A stretch of 10,629 nucleotides of DNA. It comes from Desulfobacterales bacterium. Lineage in GTDB: Bacteria > Desulfobacterota > Desulfobacteria > Desulfobacterales > Desulfosalsimonadaceae. The DNA lies in contig JAGTVF010000364.1 of NCBI GenBank assembly GCA_018224315.1, positions 1 to 10,629 on the forward strand, given 5' to 3'. The position numbers and the translations under genes were made by a program. The notes beneath the pieces were generated by a model. It made no database searches and had not been told where the DNA came from. It saw nothing but the letters and a program-made list of their open reading frames with translations. Position 1 is the first letter of the stretch; each line of letters begins with the position of its first letter. Below are positions 1-6,932 of this stretch, piece after piece.

Positions 1-462
1 GAAACCCCGGTGAGCAGCCCGGAACTGGCAAAGCGCTATCCGCTGATTCTGGGCACCGGGCCGTTTAAACCGGACATGAAGTCCTGTTTGCGGGCAGTGC
101 CGTCTTTTATCAAAAAATATCCGCATCCGGCTTTACAGATTCACCCGGAGGACGCAGAGCCCAGAAAAATCAAGACCGGTGACGGCGTCAGCATCAAAAC
201 CCCCAGGGGCCAGGTGGTGATGCGTGCTTTTGTCACAGACCGGATCATGCCGGGTTTTGTGTATGCGCCCGTGGGCGGCGGCGGACCCCTGGGCACGGCT
301 GAATGGCAGCAGGCCAATGTCAATGAAATCACCGATGACCGGCAGTATGATCCCATATCCGGATTTCCGGTTTACAAAACCCTTTTGTGCCAGGTCAAAA
401 AGAAAAAGCGGGTGCGAAGAAGCACTGCATCCGCGGACCCGAGCCTGGGATGCGGGGGATAA
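1..462 (+). CDS. Molybdopterin-dependent oxidoreductase, C-terminal fragment (cut by window edge)
   Basis: The reading frame is already open at base 1 (E-T-P-V-S-S-P-E-L) and ends at TAA 460-462, so only the last 153 residues are visible. They match the C-terminal molybdopterin-dinucleotide-binding beta-barrel domain of the DMSO reductase/formate dehydrogenase superfamily: a L-I-L-G-T-G strand, then H-P-E-D-A, the K-T-G-D-G-V-S-I-K-T-P-R-G segment that contacts the cofactor, and a late N-V-N-E-I-T-D...Y-D-P-I-S-G-F-P-V-Y-K-T-L-L-C signature. The Fe-S domain and the active-site ligand lie outside the window, so the substrate cannot be assigned. After the usual domain end there is a strongly basic tail of about 23 residues (K-K-K-K-R-V-R-R) that finishes in G-C-G-G. 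A GTG at 10 is internal, not a start. The zinc-ribbon gene follows after 20 nt. Confidence 0.9.
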   Translation, partial: ETPVSSPELAKRYPLILGTGPFKPDMKSCLRAVPSFIKKYPHPALQIHPEDAEPRKIKTGDGVSIKTPRGQVVMRAFVTDRIMPGFVYAPVGGGGPLGTAEWQQANVNEITDDRQYDPISGFPVYKTLLCQVKKKKRVRRSTASADPSLGCGG

Positions 463-482
463 ACAACAGGGAGGCAAAACCC

Positions 483-695
483 ATGACACAGTCCAAATGC
501 CCGGTATGCGGGTGTGAGAAATTTTACGTCAAGGACCCGGATGATGAATTCGAGGTTTATGAATTTGAATGCCGGCAAGGGGATGTCTGTTTTGATGAGG
601 CCGCAGACTCCGGCCAATGCCCGGAAGTCGATGACCGAACAGAAATCTTTTGCAATGCATGTGCCTGGCACGGTATGCTGGAAAACATCCGCTAA
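483..695 (+). CDS. Small zinc-ribbon protein, function unknown
   Basis: A 70-residue acidic protein. The start at ATG 483 is chosen because an AGGGAGG ribosome-binding site (468-474) lies 8 nt upstream; a longer in-frame reading from 387 would overlap the oxidoreductase gene and has no such site. Cysteine pairs C6-P-V-C9 (with C11) near the N-terminus and C57-N-A-C60 near the C-terminus form a classic split zinc-ribbon or rubredoxin-like knuckle pair. C30, C36 and C46 are additional. Between them is an acidic linker (D-P-D-D-E-F-E-V-Y-E-F-E). There is no signal peptide, so it is probably cytoplasmic. It sits 20 nt after the molybdopterin enzyme and 48 nt before ydbH. Whether it serves the metalloenzyme (for example in maturation) is only a guess from position. 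I do not recognise a named family. Confidence 0.75.
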   Translation: MTQSKCPVCGCEKFYVKDPDDEFEVYEFECRQGDVCFDEAADSGQCPEVDDRTEIFCNACAWHGMLENIR

Positions 696-743
696 ACACG
701 TTGTCTGACAATCCGGCAATCAGGGGCACAGGGCTGTGGGCGC

Positions 744-3206
744 ATGCAAATCCAGTTTCGCAGGCTGATTGGAAAAACCGTAGGCTTTGTTGTGCCGGTT
801 TTGCTTTTTGTGCTTCTGGCAGCCGTGGGCGCACTCACTCTCGGCCCGGCCGCCCTGGAAAAATACATCACTTACCGGATGCAGGACGCGGGCCTGGAAA
901 ATCCCCGGATATCAGTGGCCGCTCTTGGCCCTGGCGGCCTGGATCTCAGGGATGTCTCCGCAGACAACCCGGATTTTGAGATCGATTTTGTTCATCTCCG
1001 CTACACTCTAAAAAGCCTGGTGCAGGGCCGGGTAACAGAGATTGTCATCAGCGGCCTGAGATATCATGCGGACATGGACAATCTTTTGCCTGGCGCAGAC
1101 ACCTCTTCTGCTGGGCCGGATTTTGGCCGTTTATCCGAAAGGTTGCCAAAAGATCAGATCCGCCCGCTGGTTTTCTTTGATCGGCTCAATATCCGCAATT
1201 CCGTTCTGGAAATCGGCTTTTCCGACACTTGCCATACGGTGTTGTTTGACGCCGCCCTGACCGCGCAAAGCCCCCACAATCTTTATTTTTACTTAAATCC
1301 GCTGGTTTACGGCATACCTGTGAAGATTCGGGGCCGTATGGATTTAAAGGCCCTGAAAACAAGCGGGCAGATTCGCGTGTCTGCGCGTCAAGATCCGGGA
1401 TTTCAACATGTGCCCGGAGGTATGCAAAAACCGGACACGGCGGCCGATTCGGACTTTGCGCCGGCAATTGCGGGGAACTGGTCTGTTCATTTGGGTGCCC
1501 GGAAACAGGGGCGGTTTGCGGTTTCAGCCGCGGTCCGGGGCCTTGACTTTGGGGGCCTGGGCATGGAAGCCGGATTGGACAGGGCTTTTTTTTCCGCCCG
1601 GGCTGTTTTTGATCATGACTGGACATTGCACGATACCAAAGCAGAGCTTGGCTTAAACGGGCTTTTTTATAAAGATATTCAAATTGATTCCTTAAGTTGT
1701 TCACTGGCGGAAAAGGGATCGGATCTGGCCCTGGCAGGGGACCTGAGCCGCCCTTTTCATGCATCGCTTCAGATCAGCGGCACCCAGAGCAATTTTTCTG
1801 AAATCCTGCAAACCGGTAAATGGCAGGCGGATCTGAGCTGGAATCTCACGGGACAGATTGCGCCGGCACAATTGGCGGCCATGTTTCCCATGGAAGTCAA
1901 AATCAATCCGGCTTTCGGCCTGGATGCCGCCGGCCGGATTGCGGCGGGTTTTTCGCCGGCCGGGGCCCATAAGAAGAAATCGGGCCAAAATTCCTGGTTT
2001 TTGGATTTGCAAACCGAAAAATTCGCATTTGCGCCGGTTAACATCCACGTACCGGAAAGCCTTCTGCGGATCCGGGGCCTGGAACTGCCCGGCCCTGTTG
2101 TTGTAAAAGGCGGCCCCAACGGGTGGAAGACCCGAATTTACGCCAAAGTCAACCAGGTCCGGATGGCATCGCCGGAAATTACCATCCGGGATGCAACCCT
2201 TGATCTTCCGGTGGTTGTCAATGATGAATCCGCAGAGCCCGGCAGTTTTGCCGTTTCTTTGATTCAATATGACGATATTGCGCTGCCGGCTGTGGCCGGC
2301 ACGGCCCTGGTCCGGGCCCAAACCCGGGACCGGCTTTTGCGTCCCGTGCTGCAGCCGGAATTGGCCATTTCTATTGAAAATGGAGATATTGACTGGCCGC
2401 AGTCCAACCTCAAAGCCGCGGGTATCAATGGCCGTGTGCAGATCCGGGATCTTTTTCCCTTGACCACGCCGGGCAATCAGCGCATAGATATCAAAAGGCT
2501 GAAGGCCGGAGAACTGGCGCTTGAAGACGGCTTTGTGATATTTCGGATCGAACCCGAAAGCCTGTTTCTGGAAAAAACCCAATGGCATCTGGCTGACGGC
2601 GGGGTTTTGGCGGCACATTCCTCCAGGCTGGATTTTGATCCATTGGCCGCAGACCTGGATGTTTTTTTTCAGGACGTGGATCTGGTCGGTCTGGCTGCCC
2701 GGCTCACTGAGGAAAAAATTATTGGCAGCGGCCGGGTTCACGGCCGGGTCCCGGTTCAATGGCGGCCGGAGCGCATCCGCATCGGTCAGGGGTTTTTGTA
2801 TTCGGTGCCCGGCACCGGTCGTTTTGGGATCAAAGACGAAAAATGGCTCAATGCCCTGATGCTTTACGTGCGCGATGCCCTGGCCGGACATGAGTATCTT
2901 TCCCTGCTTTCAAAACGCCTGGAAAAGGCCCTTGGCAATTTCGAGTATAATTTTCTGTCCATTCACCTGGAGCCGGAAAAACAGGATGCCACAGCCCGGA
3001 TCGAACTGCGCGGTCAGGGGGTTGAAGGCGAATCTCCCCAGGAGGTGGGAAGCCTTGTGATCAACGTCAATGCCATTGAAGAGATCTTAAACCGGGTATT
3101 GGGGTTTTACAGCACAAAGGACCAGTCCATCGCAGAGGCTCTGGATGTGCTTTTTGAGGATTCCCGGAAAAACCCCGGGGCAGCGGAAAATGACCAAAAC
3201 CGATAA
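744..3206 (+). CDS. ydbH: YdbH-like AsmA-family intermembrane phospholipid transport protein
   Basis: An 820-residue protein with basic residues then one transmembrane helix at about 13-33, followed by a very long beta-rich periplasmic region with alternating hydrophobic strands. This is typical of AsmA-like bridge proteins such as TamB, YhdP and YdbH; E. coli YdbH is of similar size (about 880). The C-terminal part (about residues 640-800, with the G-Q-G-V-E-G-E and I-N-V-N-A-I-E-E-I-L-N-R segments) looks like the YdbH family. The assignment is greatly strengthened by the two following genes, which look like ynbE and ydbL in the E. coli order. In E. coli YdbH spans the periplasm as a hydrophobic groove and docks to YnbE in the outer membrane. 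Some databases label this domain 'dicarboxylate transport'; that name should not be linked to the TRAP transporter downstream. ATG 744 is the only ATG after an in-frame stop at 693, and its ribosome-binding site is weak. Confidence 0.82.
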   Translation: MQIQFRRLIGKTVGFVVPVLLFVLLAAVGALTLGPAALEKYITYRMQDAGLENPRISVAALGPGGLDLRDVSADNPDFEIDFVHLRYTLKSLVQGRVTEIVISGLRYHADMDNLLPGADTSSAGPDFGRLSERLPKDQIRPLVFFDRLNIRNSVLEIGFSDTCHTVLFDAALTAQSPHNLYFYLNPLVYGIPVKIRGRMDLKALKTSGQIRVSARQDPGFQHVPGGMQKPDTAADSDFAPAIAGNWSVHLGARKQGRFAVSAAVRGLDFGGLGMEAGLDRAFFSARAVFDHDWTLHDTKAELGLNGLFYKDIQIDSLSCSLAEKGSDLALAGDLSRPFHASLQISGTQSNFSEILQTGKWQADLSWNLTGQIAPAQLAAMFPMEVKINPAFGLDAAGRIAAGFSPAGAHKKKSGQNSWFLDLQTEKFAFAPVNIHVPESLLRIRGLELPGPVVVKGGPNGWKTRIYAKVNQVRMASPEITIRDATLDLPVVVNDESAEPGSFAVSLIQYDDIALPAVAGTALVRAQTRDRLLRPVLQPELAISIENGDIDWPQSNLKAAGINGRVQIRDLFPLTTPGNQRIDIKRLKAGELALEDGFVIFRIEPESLFLEKTQWHLADGGVLAAHSSRLDFDPLAADLDVFFQDVDLVGLAARLTEEKIIGSGRVHGRVPVQWRPERIRIGQGFLYSVPGTGRFGIKDEKWLNALMLYVRDALAGHEYLSLLSKRLEKALGNFEYNFLSIHLEPEKQDATARIELRGQGVEGESPQEVGSLVINVNAIEEILNRVLGFYSTKDQSIAEALDVLFEDSRKNPGAAENDQNR

Positions 3207-3222
3207 ACCAGGGAGGGGTTTT

Positions 3223-3447
3223 ATGAAAATGGTTATTGCAGCGGCGCTTGTGTTGGTCATGGCCGGGGCCGGCGCCTGCACAAGGCATCATGTAACGGCC
3301 GATACCACTCACCGGGTGGAAATCGCCCCGATTCATGTCACCGTGGACGTGAATTTAAAAGTGCAAAAGGCGCTGGACGAGGCCCTGAGCTTTCAGGGGG
3401 ACATGAACGAAGTCTTTACCGAAGAAGAGCTCAAACAACTCCAATAA
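3223..3447 (+). CDS. ynbE: YnbE-like outer-membrane lipoprotein
   Basis: A 74-residue lipoprotein. The N-terminus M-K-M then a hydrophobic stretch ends in A16-G-A-C19, a usable though not ideal lipobox (Ala rather than Leu at -3), so the mature protein would begin at C19-T-R-H-H. The mature part carries the family signature P-I-H-V-T-V-D-V-N-L-K-V, very close in pattern to E. coli YnbE (P-I-T-I-N-M-N-V-K-I). In E. coli this strand lets YnbE monomers stack and pair with the YdbH C-terminus to make an intermembrane bridge. It is followed by an acidic helix (E-E-E-L-K-Q-L-Q). The start at 3223 is preferred over ATG 3190 because GGGAGGGG at 3211-3218 lies just upstream and the signal peptide then begins properly. 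It starts 16 nt after ydbH and ends 22 nt before ydbL. Confidence 0.87.
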   Translation: MKMVIAAALVLVMAGAGACTRHHVTADTTHRVEIAPIHVTVDVNLKVQKALDEALSFQGDMNEVFTEEELKQLQ

Positions 3448-3469
3448 TGTATTTTTTCAGGGGGGAAAA

Positions 3470-3871
3470 ATGAAAACAACGCATAAAATGGTCCGGATTT
3501 TTGCCCTGGTGTTTCTTTGCGCCCTGATGACGGCTTCTGCTTTTGCCCAAAGCAAGCAGGAGGTGGCCGCCAGCATGCGCGACCGCCATCCGGCCCTGAT
3601 GGAAGCCAAGAACAAGGGGCAGGTGGGCGAGGCCTGGACCGGCCTGGTGGGTCTGGTGTCGGCCAATGCGCCGGCAGCGGTGCAAAAACTGGTGGATGCG
3701 GAAAATCATGACCGCAAACAGCTTTTCAGAATCATTGCCGGCGAGACCAGTGCTTCTGTGCAGGAAGTGGCGCGGCAAAACCGGATCCGCATGTATCGCC
3801 TGGCCAAAGATCACCATTTTGTCCAGGATGCAAACCGCAACTGGGTAAAGAAAAAGGCGCTGGATCAGTGA
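3470..3871 (+). CDS. ydbL: YdbL-family periplasmic protein (DUF1318)
   Basis: A 133-residue exported protein. Residues 1-26 are a Sec signal peptide with a likely cut after A-F-A26. The mature domain has the YdbL family pattern: G-Q-V-G-E-A-W-T-G-L-V-G-L-V, then L-V-D-A-E-N-H-D-R-K-Q-L-F-R-I-I-A, then a helix S-V-Q-E-V-A-R-Q-N-R-I, and a final F-V-Q-D-A-N-R-N-W-V-K-K-K. The same blocks occur in E. coli YdbL (G-R-V-G-E, L-V-A-D-I-N-A-E-R-K, Y-V-Q-G...W-V-R-K). In E. coli it is thought to modulate assembly of the YdbH-YnbE bridge. A good ribosome-binding site (GGGGGG about 6 nt before ATG 3470) supports the start. It is the last gene of the plus-strand cluster; no clear hairpin terminator follows. 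Confidence 0.88.
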   Translation: MKTTHKMVRIFALVFLCALMTASAFAQSKQEVAASMRDRHPALMEAKNKGQVGEAWTGLVGLVSANAPAAVQKLVDAENHDRKQLFRIIAGETSASVQEVARQNRIRMYRLAKDHHFVQDANRNWVKKKALDQ

Positions 3872-3905
3872 TGCGGCCGGTGCAATATCTTGAAATGTTT
3901 CATAC

Positions 3906-3934
3906 TTGACACATACACCGATTCCTGCAATATC
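3906..3934 (+). promoter_or_regulatory. Putative sigma-70-type promoter of the TRAP operon
   Basis: A perfect TTGACA -35 box (3906-3911) is followed after 17 nt by AATATC (3929-3934), a weak -10 box preceded by TG at 3926-3927 in the extended -10 position. Transcription would start near 3941, giving a leader of about 75 nt before dctP. Just upstream lies TGAAA-TG-TTTCA (3891-3902), and the 9-mer TGCAATATC occurs twice (3881-3889 and 3926-3934, overlapping the -10). The -35 and spacing are good, the -10 is poor, so activation by a regulator is possible. Confidence 0.45.
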
Positions 3935-3940
3935 AGGCTT

Positions 3941-3952
3941 GATGGCGCCATC
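3941..3952. promoter_or_regulatory. 12-bp perfect palindrome at the predicted TRAP transcription start (candidate operator)
   Basis: GATGGCGCCATC reads identically on both strands and lies 6 nt after the predicted -10 box, exactly where a repressor could block initiation. The site is short, so chance is possible, and the regulator is unknown. Confidence 0.3.
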
Positions 3953-4015
3953 TGGAATCAGGCCTTTATGGGTGAATCAGCCAAATTTTCCTTTCCAGGA
4001 CAAAGGGGACCGACC

Positions 4016-5071
4016 ATGAACAAAACTTTTTTTCGTTTGTTTGCAGCCGCCTGTATGCTGTTTTTGATCGCCGCGTGCGGGCAATCCGATGATTCAGACA
4101 AGCAAGCCCAACAACAGAACGCGCCGGAAAAATCAGAACCCATTGAACTGAGCTATTCCGTGTTTTTCCCGCCCACCCATGCGCACTCCAAGGCTGCCGA
4201 AGACTGGGCCCGGCAGGTGGAGACCCGCACCGACAATGCCGTGAAAATCAATATGTATCCCGGCGGCACCCTCACCGGGGCGGCTGAATGTTACGACGGG
4301 GTGGTCAGCGGCATCTCGGATATCGGCATGTCCTGCTTTGCCTATACCCGGGGCCGCTTTCCGGTGATGGAAGCCGTGGACCTACCCCTGGGATATCCCG
4401 ACGGAATGACGGCCACAAGGGTGGCCAACCAGTTTTACCAACAGATGGATCCCGAGGAATTAAAGGACGTCAAGGTGTTATACCTCCACGCCCATGGCCC
4501 GGGCCTGCTGCACACCAAAAAACCGGTTGAAACCCTGGCCGATATCGAGGGCATGCAGATCCGCTCCACGGGCCTGAGCGCTAAGATGGTCCAAGCCCTT
4601 GGCGCCACGCCCGTGGCCATGCCCCAGGGGGATACCTATGAGGCCCTGCAGAAAGGGGTTGTGGAAGGGACGTTTGCACCCATGGAAACCCTCAAAGGGT
4701 GGCGGCAGGGCGATGTGATCGATTACACCACCAATTGCCAGGAAATCGGTTACACCACCACCATGTTTGCGGTCATGAACAAGGAGAAGTTCAATCAGCT
4801 GCCAGAAGAGGTCCAGGACGTGATCAACAAGGTCAGCAAGGAATGGATCGAGGTCCACGGGCAGGTTTGGGACGATGCGGACAAGGAAGGCCTGGCCTAC
4901 ACCCGGGAGCAGGGCAATGAGATCATTGCGCTTTCAGATGAGCAAAGCGCCCGCTGGAAGGAAGCCATTTCACCGGTGATCGCCGACTATATCACAGATG
5001 CCCGGGAAAATGGTCTTGAGGGGCAAAAGTCCGTGGATTTGCTGCGCAGCCTTATTGAAAAACAGAACTGA
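4016..5071 (+). CDS. dctP: TRAP transporter substrate-binding lipoprotein (DctP family)
   Basis: A 351-residue extracytoplasmic solute receptor of the DctP family. The signal peptide ends in L-I18-A-A-C21, a clear lipobox, followed by a polar linker rich in D, Q and K (22-42). The protein is therefore probably tethered to a membrane rather than free in the periplasm. The core starts at I-E-L-S-Y-S-V-F-F-P-P. The family motif G-M-Q-I-R183-S-T-G contains the conserved arginine that forms a salt bridge with the substrate carboxylate; G-G-T-L-T-G (83-88) and the P-Q-G-D-T-Y-E-A-L-Q-K-G-V-V-E-G segment (203-218) are also typical. The ligand is thus probably an organic acid, but which one cannot be told. 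ATG 4016 is chosen over an in-frame start at 3890 because of AAGGGG at 4003-4008 and the signal peptide; the 3890 start would also lie upstream of the promoter-like boxes. Confidence 0.93.
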   Translation: MNKTFFRLFAAACMLFLIAACGQSDDSDKQAQQQNAPEKSEPIELSYSVFFPPTHAHSKAAEDWARQVETRTDNAVKINMYPGGTLTGAAECYDGVVSGISDIGMSCFAYTRGRFPVMEAVDLPLGYPDGMTATRVANQFYQQMDPEELKDVKVLYLHAHGPGLLHTKKPVETLADIEGMQIRSTGLSAKMVQALGATPVAMPQGDTYEALQKGVVEGTFAPMETLKGWRQGDVIDYTTNCQEIGYTTTMFAVMNKEKFNQLPEEVQDVINKVSKEWIEVHGQVWDDADKEGLAYTREQGNEIIALSDEQSARWKEAISPVIADYITDARENGLEGQKSVDLLRSLIEKQN

Positions 5072-5107
5072 TATCTGCAACAGTTTTTTATTTATCCGGA
5101 ATGATTG

Positions 5108-5602
5108 ATGTTTTCCGTTATCCGCGCCAATCGCTATATTACCGGGGCCGCTGCGGCAGTCAACTGGATTGCCGCAGCGGCCATCGTTTTGATGATGCTG
5201 GTCACCACGGGTGACGTGGTTCTTCGTTTTTTCCGGTTTTCCATACCCGGGGCCTATGAGACCATCGGCTTTCTGGGCGCTCTGGCCATTGCCTTTTCCC
5301 TGCCGTACACGGCCGCGGAAAAAGGCCACATTGCCGTGGATTTCCTTGTGCCGCGCCTGCCCCGGACGGCGCAGATTGTGATCCACAGCATCAACAGCCT
5401 GGTATCGCTTGTCCTGTTTGCTCTGATTGCCTGGCAGTGTCTGGTTTACGGTTCTGTTTTGAAATCCAACAACTCTGTGTCCGCCACCCTGGAGATGCCC
5501 ATTTATCCGTTTGTTTACGGTGTGGCCGCCGGATGCATCCTGCTCTGTCCGGTGCTGATCATGGATCTGCTGCTGCGTCTGCGGGGGGCCGAGACCCAAT
5601 GA
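5108..5602 (+). CDS. dctQ: TRAP transporter small membrane subunit (DctQ family)
   Basis: A 164-residue protein with four predicted transmembrane helices, the normal size and topology of the small TRAP subunit. Family features include the G-D-V-V-L-R-F-F-R-F-S-I-P-G-A-Y-E segment after the first helix and the conserved S-L-P-Y-T-A-A-E-K-G-H-I-A-V-D-F loop after the second. It pairs with DctM and is needed for transport coupled to the sodium gradient, as known for the family. ATG 5108 is preferred: CCGGA (5096-5100) is 7 nt upstream, and the TTG just before it (5105) is unnecessary. It begins 36 nt after dctP and its stop overlaps the dctM start (ATGA at 5599-5602), so translation of the two membrane subunits is probably coupled. 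Confidence 0.93.
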   Translation: MFSVIRANRYITGAAAAVNWIAAAAIVLMMLVTTGDVVLRFFRFSIPGAYETIGFLGALAIAFSLPYTAAEKGHIAVDFLVPRLPRTAQIVIHSINSLVSLVLFALIAWQCLVYGSVLKSNNSVSATLEMPIYPFVYGVAAGCILLCPVLIMDLLLRLRGAETQ

Positions 5603-6897
5603 CGCCCACAACCATCGGTCTGATCGGCATTGCCGCCCTTTTTCTGCTTATCTTTTCCCGGCTGCCCGTGGGCTATCTCATGGCCGTGATCGGCATTGTG
5701 GGATTCGGCACCATTGTATCTTTTGACGCGGCCCTGAATCTGACGGCCAGGGATGTGTTTTCGGTTTTCAGTTCCTATAATCTCACTGTGATTCCGCTGT
5801 TTGTTTTCATGGGCCAGGTTGCATTTCATTCCGGGATTTCATCCCGGCTTTTTGATGCCGCATACCGGTTTGTGGGCCATATCCCCGGCGGGCTGGCCAT
5901 TGCCACCATCGGCGCATGCGCCGGATTTTCAGCCATATGCGGCTCCACCAATGCCACGGCCGCCACCATGGGCGCGGCCACCCTGCCGGAAATGAAACGC
6001 TACAATTACAAGCCCGAGCTGGCCACCGGGGTTGTGGCCGCAGGCGGCAGCCTGGGCATTTTGATTCCGCCAAGTGTTGTGTTTATTGTCTATGGGATTC
6101 TCACGGAACAATCCATTGGCAAGCTGTTTGTGGCAGGGCTGCTGCCGGGACTGCTTTTGTGCGTGCTCATGGTGGCCAGTATTCTGATCTGGACAAGGAT
6201 GCGTCCGGATCTGGGGCCCAAGGGGGAAAAATTCACCCTGCGCCAAAAACTGGCCTCTTTATCCGGTCTGGTCGAAACCCTGGTGATCTTTGTGCTGGTC
6301 ATGGGCGGGCTTTTCAAGGGGGTCTTCACCCCAACCGAGGCCGGCGGCATCGGAGCCTTCTGCACCCTGGCAGTGGCACTGATCCGAAGAAACCTCAGCA
6401 TGGAGGGGTTTGTTCAGGCCTTGTTTGAAACCACCCGGATTACCTGCATGATCCTGGTAATCGTCGCCGGGGCCACCATCTTTAGCCGGTTTATGGCCGT
6501 TACCCGCATTCCCTTTGATATTGCCGGATGGATCGCCGCACTGGACATGAGCCCGGCCATGATCATGTGTCTGATCATCGGGGTTTATTTTCTGGGCGGG
6601 TGCTTTATTGATGCCCTGGCCCTGGTGATGCTCACCATACCCATTTTCTATCCGGTGATCCTGGAACTGGGCTATGATCCCATATGGTTCGGGGTGGTGA
6701 TCGTGCTGGTGACCCAGATCGGGGTGATCACCCCCCCGGTGGGTGTCAATGTCTACGTGGTCAGCGGTGTGGCCCGGGATGTGCCCTTAAACACGATTTT
6801 CAAGGGCGTGGTGCCCATGCTCATTGCCATGATTATCGCCACGTTGCTGCTCATCCCGTTTCCGCAGATTGCCCTGTACCTGCCCAGCCTGCTTTAG
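5599..6897 (+). CDS. dctM: TRAP transporter large permease subunit (DctM family)
   Basis: A 432-residue polytopic membrane protein, standard length for DctM (ion transporter superfamily). It has the signature blocks: I-P-L-F-V-F-M-G (65-72), A-G-F-S-A-I-C-G-S-T-N-A-T-A-A-T-M-G (108-125), A-A-G-G-S-L-G-I-L-I-P-P-S (147-159), P-T-E-A-G-G-I-G-A and the later I-T-P-P-V-G-V-N-V-Y. The paired G-S/T-rich and I-P-P/T-P-P re-entrant loops form the sodium and substrate sites in this family. It is the channel that moves the ligand delivered by DctP into the cytoplasm. The start ATG 5599 overlaps the dctQ stop by 4 nt. It is the last gene of the operon, and only 35 nt separate it from the converging reductase gene. 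Confidence 0.95.
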   Translation: MTPTTIGLIGIAALFLLIFSRLPVGYLMAVIGIVGFGTIVSFDAALNLTARDVFSVFSSYNLTVIPLFVFMGQVAFHSGISSRLFDAAYRFVGHIPGGLAIATIGACAGFSAICGSTNATAATMGAATLPEMKRYNYKPELATGVVAAGGSLGILIPPSVVFIVYGILTEQSIGKLFVAGLLPGLLLCVLMVASILIWTRMRPDLGPKGEKFTLRQKLASLSGLVETLVIFVLVMGGLFKGVFTPTEAGGIGAFCTLAVALIRRNLSMEGFVQALFETTRITCMILVIVAGATIFSRFMAVTRIPFDIAGWIAALDMSPAMIMCLIIGVYFLGGCFIDALALVMLTIPIFYPVILELGYDPIWFGVVIVLVTQIGVITPPVGVNVYVVSGVARDVPLNTIFKGVVPMLIAMIIATLLLIPFPQIALYLPSLL

Positions 6898-6932
6898 ATC
6901 TTTTTATCTTTCAAGGACAATCCGTCCGCGGG

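Noticed and set aside
701..711. TTGTC-T-GACAA palindrome between the zinc-ribbon gene and ydbH
   Set aside because: Five-base arms with a one-base centre and no T run; too small to call an operator or terminator.
1928..1965. Repeated CGCCGGCCGG within ydbH
   Set aside because: Low-complexity GC-rich coding sequence (A-A-G-R type codons); no spacing or context that implies function.
1186..2891. Long minus-strand open frames (up to 396 codons) opposite ydbH
   Set aside because: The GC-rich plus-strand gene produces open antisense frames; the proteins look like shadow translations with no domain or start signal.
744..6897. Link between the 'dicarboxylate transport' label of the YdbH domain and the adjacent TRAP dicarboxylate-type transporter
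   Set aside because: The label is a historical family name; AsmA-like topology and the YnbE/YdbL partners point to lipid transport, and the TRAP operon has its own promoter-like region.
6915..6927. Small inverted repeat GGAC-AATCC-GTCC between the convergent dctM and reductase genes
   Set aside because: Only a 4-bp stem and no U tract follows it directly on either strand; not enough for a terminator.
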